DNA of 64,000 nt from Dicaeum eximium (lineage: Eukaryota > Chordata > Aves > Passeriformes > Dicaeidae): the NCBI GenBank assembly GCA_013396995.1, contig VWZP01010941.1:2846808-2910807 (forward strand). Reading direction: 5' to 3'. The translations under genes and the position numbers were made by a program. Of this stretch, positions 62,101 to 64,000 are shown one piece after another. Below the pieces are notes generated by a model that saw only the letters and a list, made by a program, of their open reading frames with translations, was not told where the DNA came from and did no database searches. Numbering within the stretch: the stretch's first letter is position 1; each line of letters starts with the position of its first letter.

Positions 62101-64000
62101 AAAAGAGTTCTGATTCAGTAATATATTTCCAAAGGTCAATGAAAATCTTCACTTTTAAAATCCCTTCAATCCTTATTGACACTACTTGGTGCTGCTGTAT
62201 CATACTACATGTTTAAACTGTCTGTCTTTAGAAATGCATCTTGTGTTTTCATAGCTCAAGGAAAACTTGGCATCTAAGATTTGGGAGTCCACCTCTAGTC
62301 CCATGTACCCCCTGATATCCCTGTCTCATGCAGATATGGTATACATTATATAAGAGAAATTAAAATTAATTAGTGGTACTAGTCTTTAAAAACAGTCTGG
62401 ATGCCACTTCCTAATCTGTCGAGAGAAAAAAAAAAGGAGATTTTAGAGTATCTGTTAAAATTTTGTCTCATAGAGAAATTCTGCCTTCAGATACACACTG
62501 GTTGGTGTTATATTTGTTGATGTCAATGGAACTATACCTATTTCTTAAAGCTTCCCCTTCAGCTGTTTAAAAGGTTATAAAGTCAGAATATTTCCCCTAA
62601 TCTTTAAACTGGTCTCCCTGCTACGTACAATCCACCGAGATTCTTCTGCGAGTTTCTTCTTCTAGTCAGTGTCAGGGGTAACTTTCCCCATGTCTTTCCA
62701 TTGTAAAATATAATCTGTGAAGATGGGAATACTTAAGCTGTTAGTTAAGTTCTGGTTTCTATAATTTAAATATGAAGAAGATCTTGTCAGAAAAGTCTCT
62801 TTATGAAGATTTACTTGTTCAACTGCTTCAAAAAAAGTTTTATACATGTAAATCTTCCAGGAGTACTAAGAAGAGGATTTTATCTCTAACATTTGGAGAG
62901 GACATAGAAGGATGGAAAGAATAAGTTTTAATGAGATTTCCTTGTGGGATGTAGTTATGATTCTGGTATTTATTAGCAGGCATTTATTTGAATATGAAAA
63001 GCAACCCATTATAAGACTGAGGTGTTTGAATATATATCCTTTGCTCCACATGCTGTCATTCAAAGTTGTTGTCAGTTATATAGAGATTGAGGGGTCCTTT
63101 TCATTTTTGTATGAGGGTTTTTTTTTTTTCTTTTTGTTCTGGTGGTTTTCTTCCTGGCAGGAGGAAGCAGGAAGGTTAACACATCAGGAAATAAAGTAGA
63201 GAAATTATTTTCAGGTTTCCTAGAATATGTATGTGTGCAAGACATGACTGAATAGCTGTGTTATGCATTTTTCATGTATTGCTTTTAATGTTTAAATTAC
63301 TTTTTCAGTTAATTGAGTTTATCTTTACCAGTCTTTGTATTTTCTTAAGAAAATTCAAGTTGTAGGAGGGAAAGAAGCATTGTATTATTCTGGAAACCCA
63401 CTATTTCAGAGCATTCAGAAAAGGAAATACAACAAGAAATACTTTGCTGTCGGAGATGTTGACTGTTCCAAATTCTCATTAGTCTTATGTCTGCTGTCTA
63501 GCTAATGTCTAACTGACCTAGGTAATTTTATTGTGATAGGTATCAAATCAGTGAACTGACCAGGTTTACTCCAGTGTATCCCGGGCTGACTACAAATATG
63601 TGTAAGCACAATGCTCTGCATATTTTCTATTGCCATATCCAGGTCTTGATTTATTTTGACTTTTTTAAAGATTATGGCATCTTTCAAACAGAATTCTGAC
63701 ATGCTCATCTCCTCATGATTAGCCTAAATATTCTAAACCACAAAGACTCGTATAGATTAGTTTAAAGTTAGTTACAGGTACAATAAGAGTATATGTAATC
63801 AAGTATATGCAAACTAAGTGATCCCTTACATTTTGAAAGGAACTACAACCTAACTTTGCTGGGCAGAAAGACTGTAGAGGGCAGTGTTATACCCTCACCA
63901 AAAAGGTCTTTCACTCCAGATGTTTGGCAATCTGATTATCAGGTCCCTTACACCAATAGAGTAATGACTCTGTTGAAGGCAAGGAAACTACATCAGTGTA

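Larger units (their letters stand above)
53266..64000. other. Unique AT-rich non-coding DNA to the window end, no gene seen
   Basis: About 10.7 kb with no supported gene or transposon. Poly-A runs lie at 58308-58320 and 59171-59185. A GC-richer patch at 57720-58115 ends in a small CpG cluster. The remaining frames (130 codons or fewer apart from the one at 54606) have no recognisable domain. Confidence 0.5.

Noticed and set aside
1..64000. Bacterial or phage-style gene system, CRISPR array, tRNA cluster
   Set aside because: No dense gene arrangement, no regular spaced direct repeats, no tRNA B-box consensus; the CR1 fragments show a vertebrate genome.

Overview
The window looks like vertebrate, most probably avian (possibly songbird), intergenic or deep-intronic DNA. 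The evidence is a generally AT-rich background, stop codons in all frames, no run of bacterial-style genes, and several truncated CR1-family LINE fragments. Some of these end in the octamer 3' tail typical of CR1 (ATTCTGTG or ATTCCATG type). I saw no Alu, B1/B2 or L1-like sequence, as a mammal would show. Crocodilians and turtles also carry CR1, so bird is an inference.

I find no protein-coding gene I can defend. The longest ATG-initiated frame is 150 codons (54606-55058, +), about what chance gives in 64 kb of this composition, and I recognise no family in it. No tRNA, rRNA, spliceosomal RNA or known microRNA was recognised. No CRISPR array, operon, prophage or integrated virus was seen.

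Layout: 1-14 kb is mostly unique AT-rich DNA with two CR1 pieces (about 1190-1290 and 7030-7186), a strong hairpin (2371-2408) and small tandem duplications. 14-26 kb holds three CR1 pieces (14815-14956 minus, 20493-20548 minus, 22765-23117 plus) and a degenerate purine-rich minisatellite with a period of about 75-81 bp (25588-25870). 26-33 kb has an AAC microsatellite (28441-28484), a CR1 3' tip (30700-30758) and an exact 81-bp duplication around a single N (31906-32068), which is most likely an assembly join. 33-52 kb is unique AT-rich DNA whose most structured part is a hairpin cluster at 42410-42563. 52.64-53.27 kb is a GC-rich island of unknown origin, followed by more AT-rich unique DNA to the end.

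The observations most worth checking are: the N-joined duplication; a perfect palindrome of two nuclear-receptor half-sites inside the CR1 at 22.8 kb, made by bases that seem absent from the CR1 consensus; the hairpin cluster at 42.4-42.6 kb; the degenerate minisatellite; and the GC-rich island. I saw nothing that amounts to a new gene system. Family assignments rest on memory of CR1 consensus sequences and were not computed.
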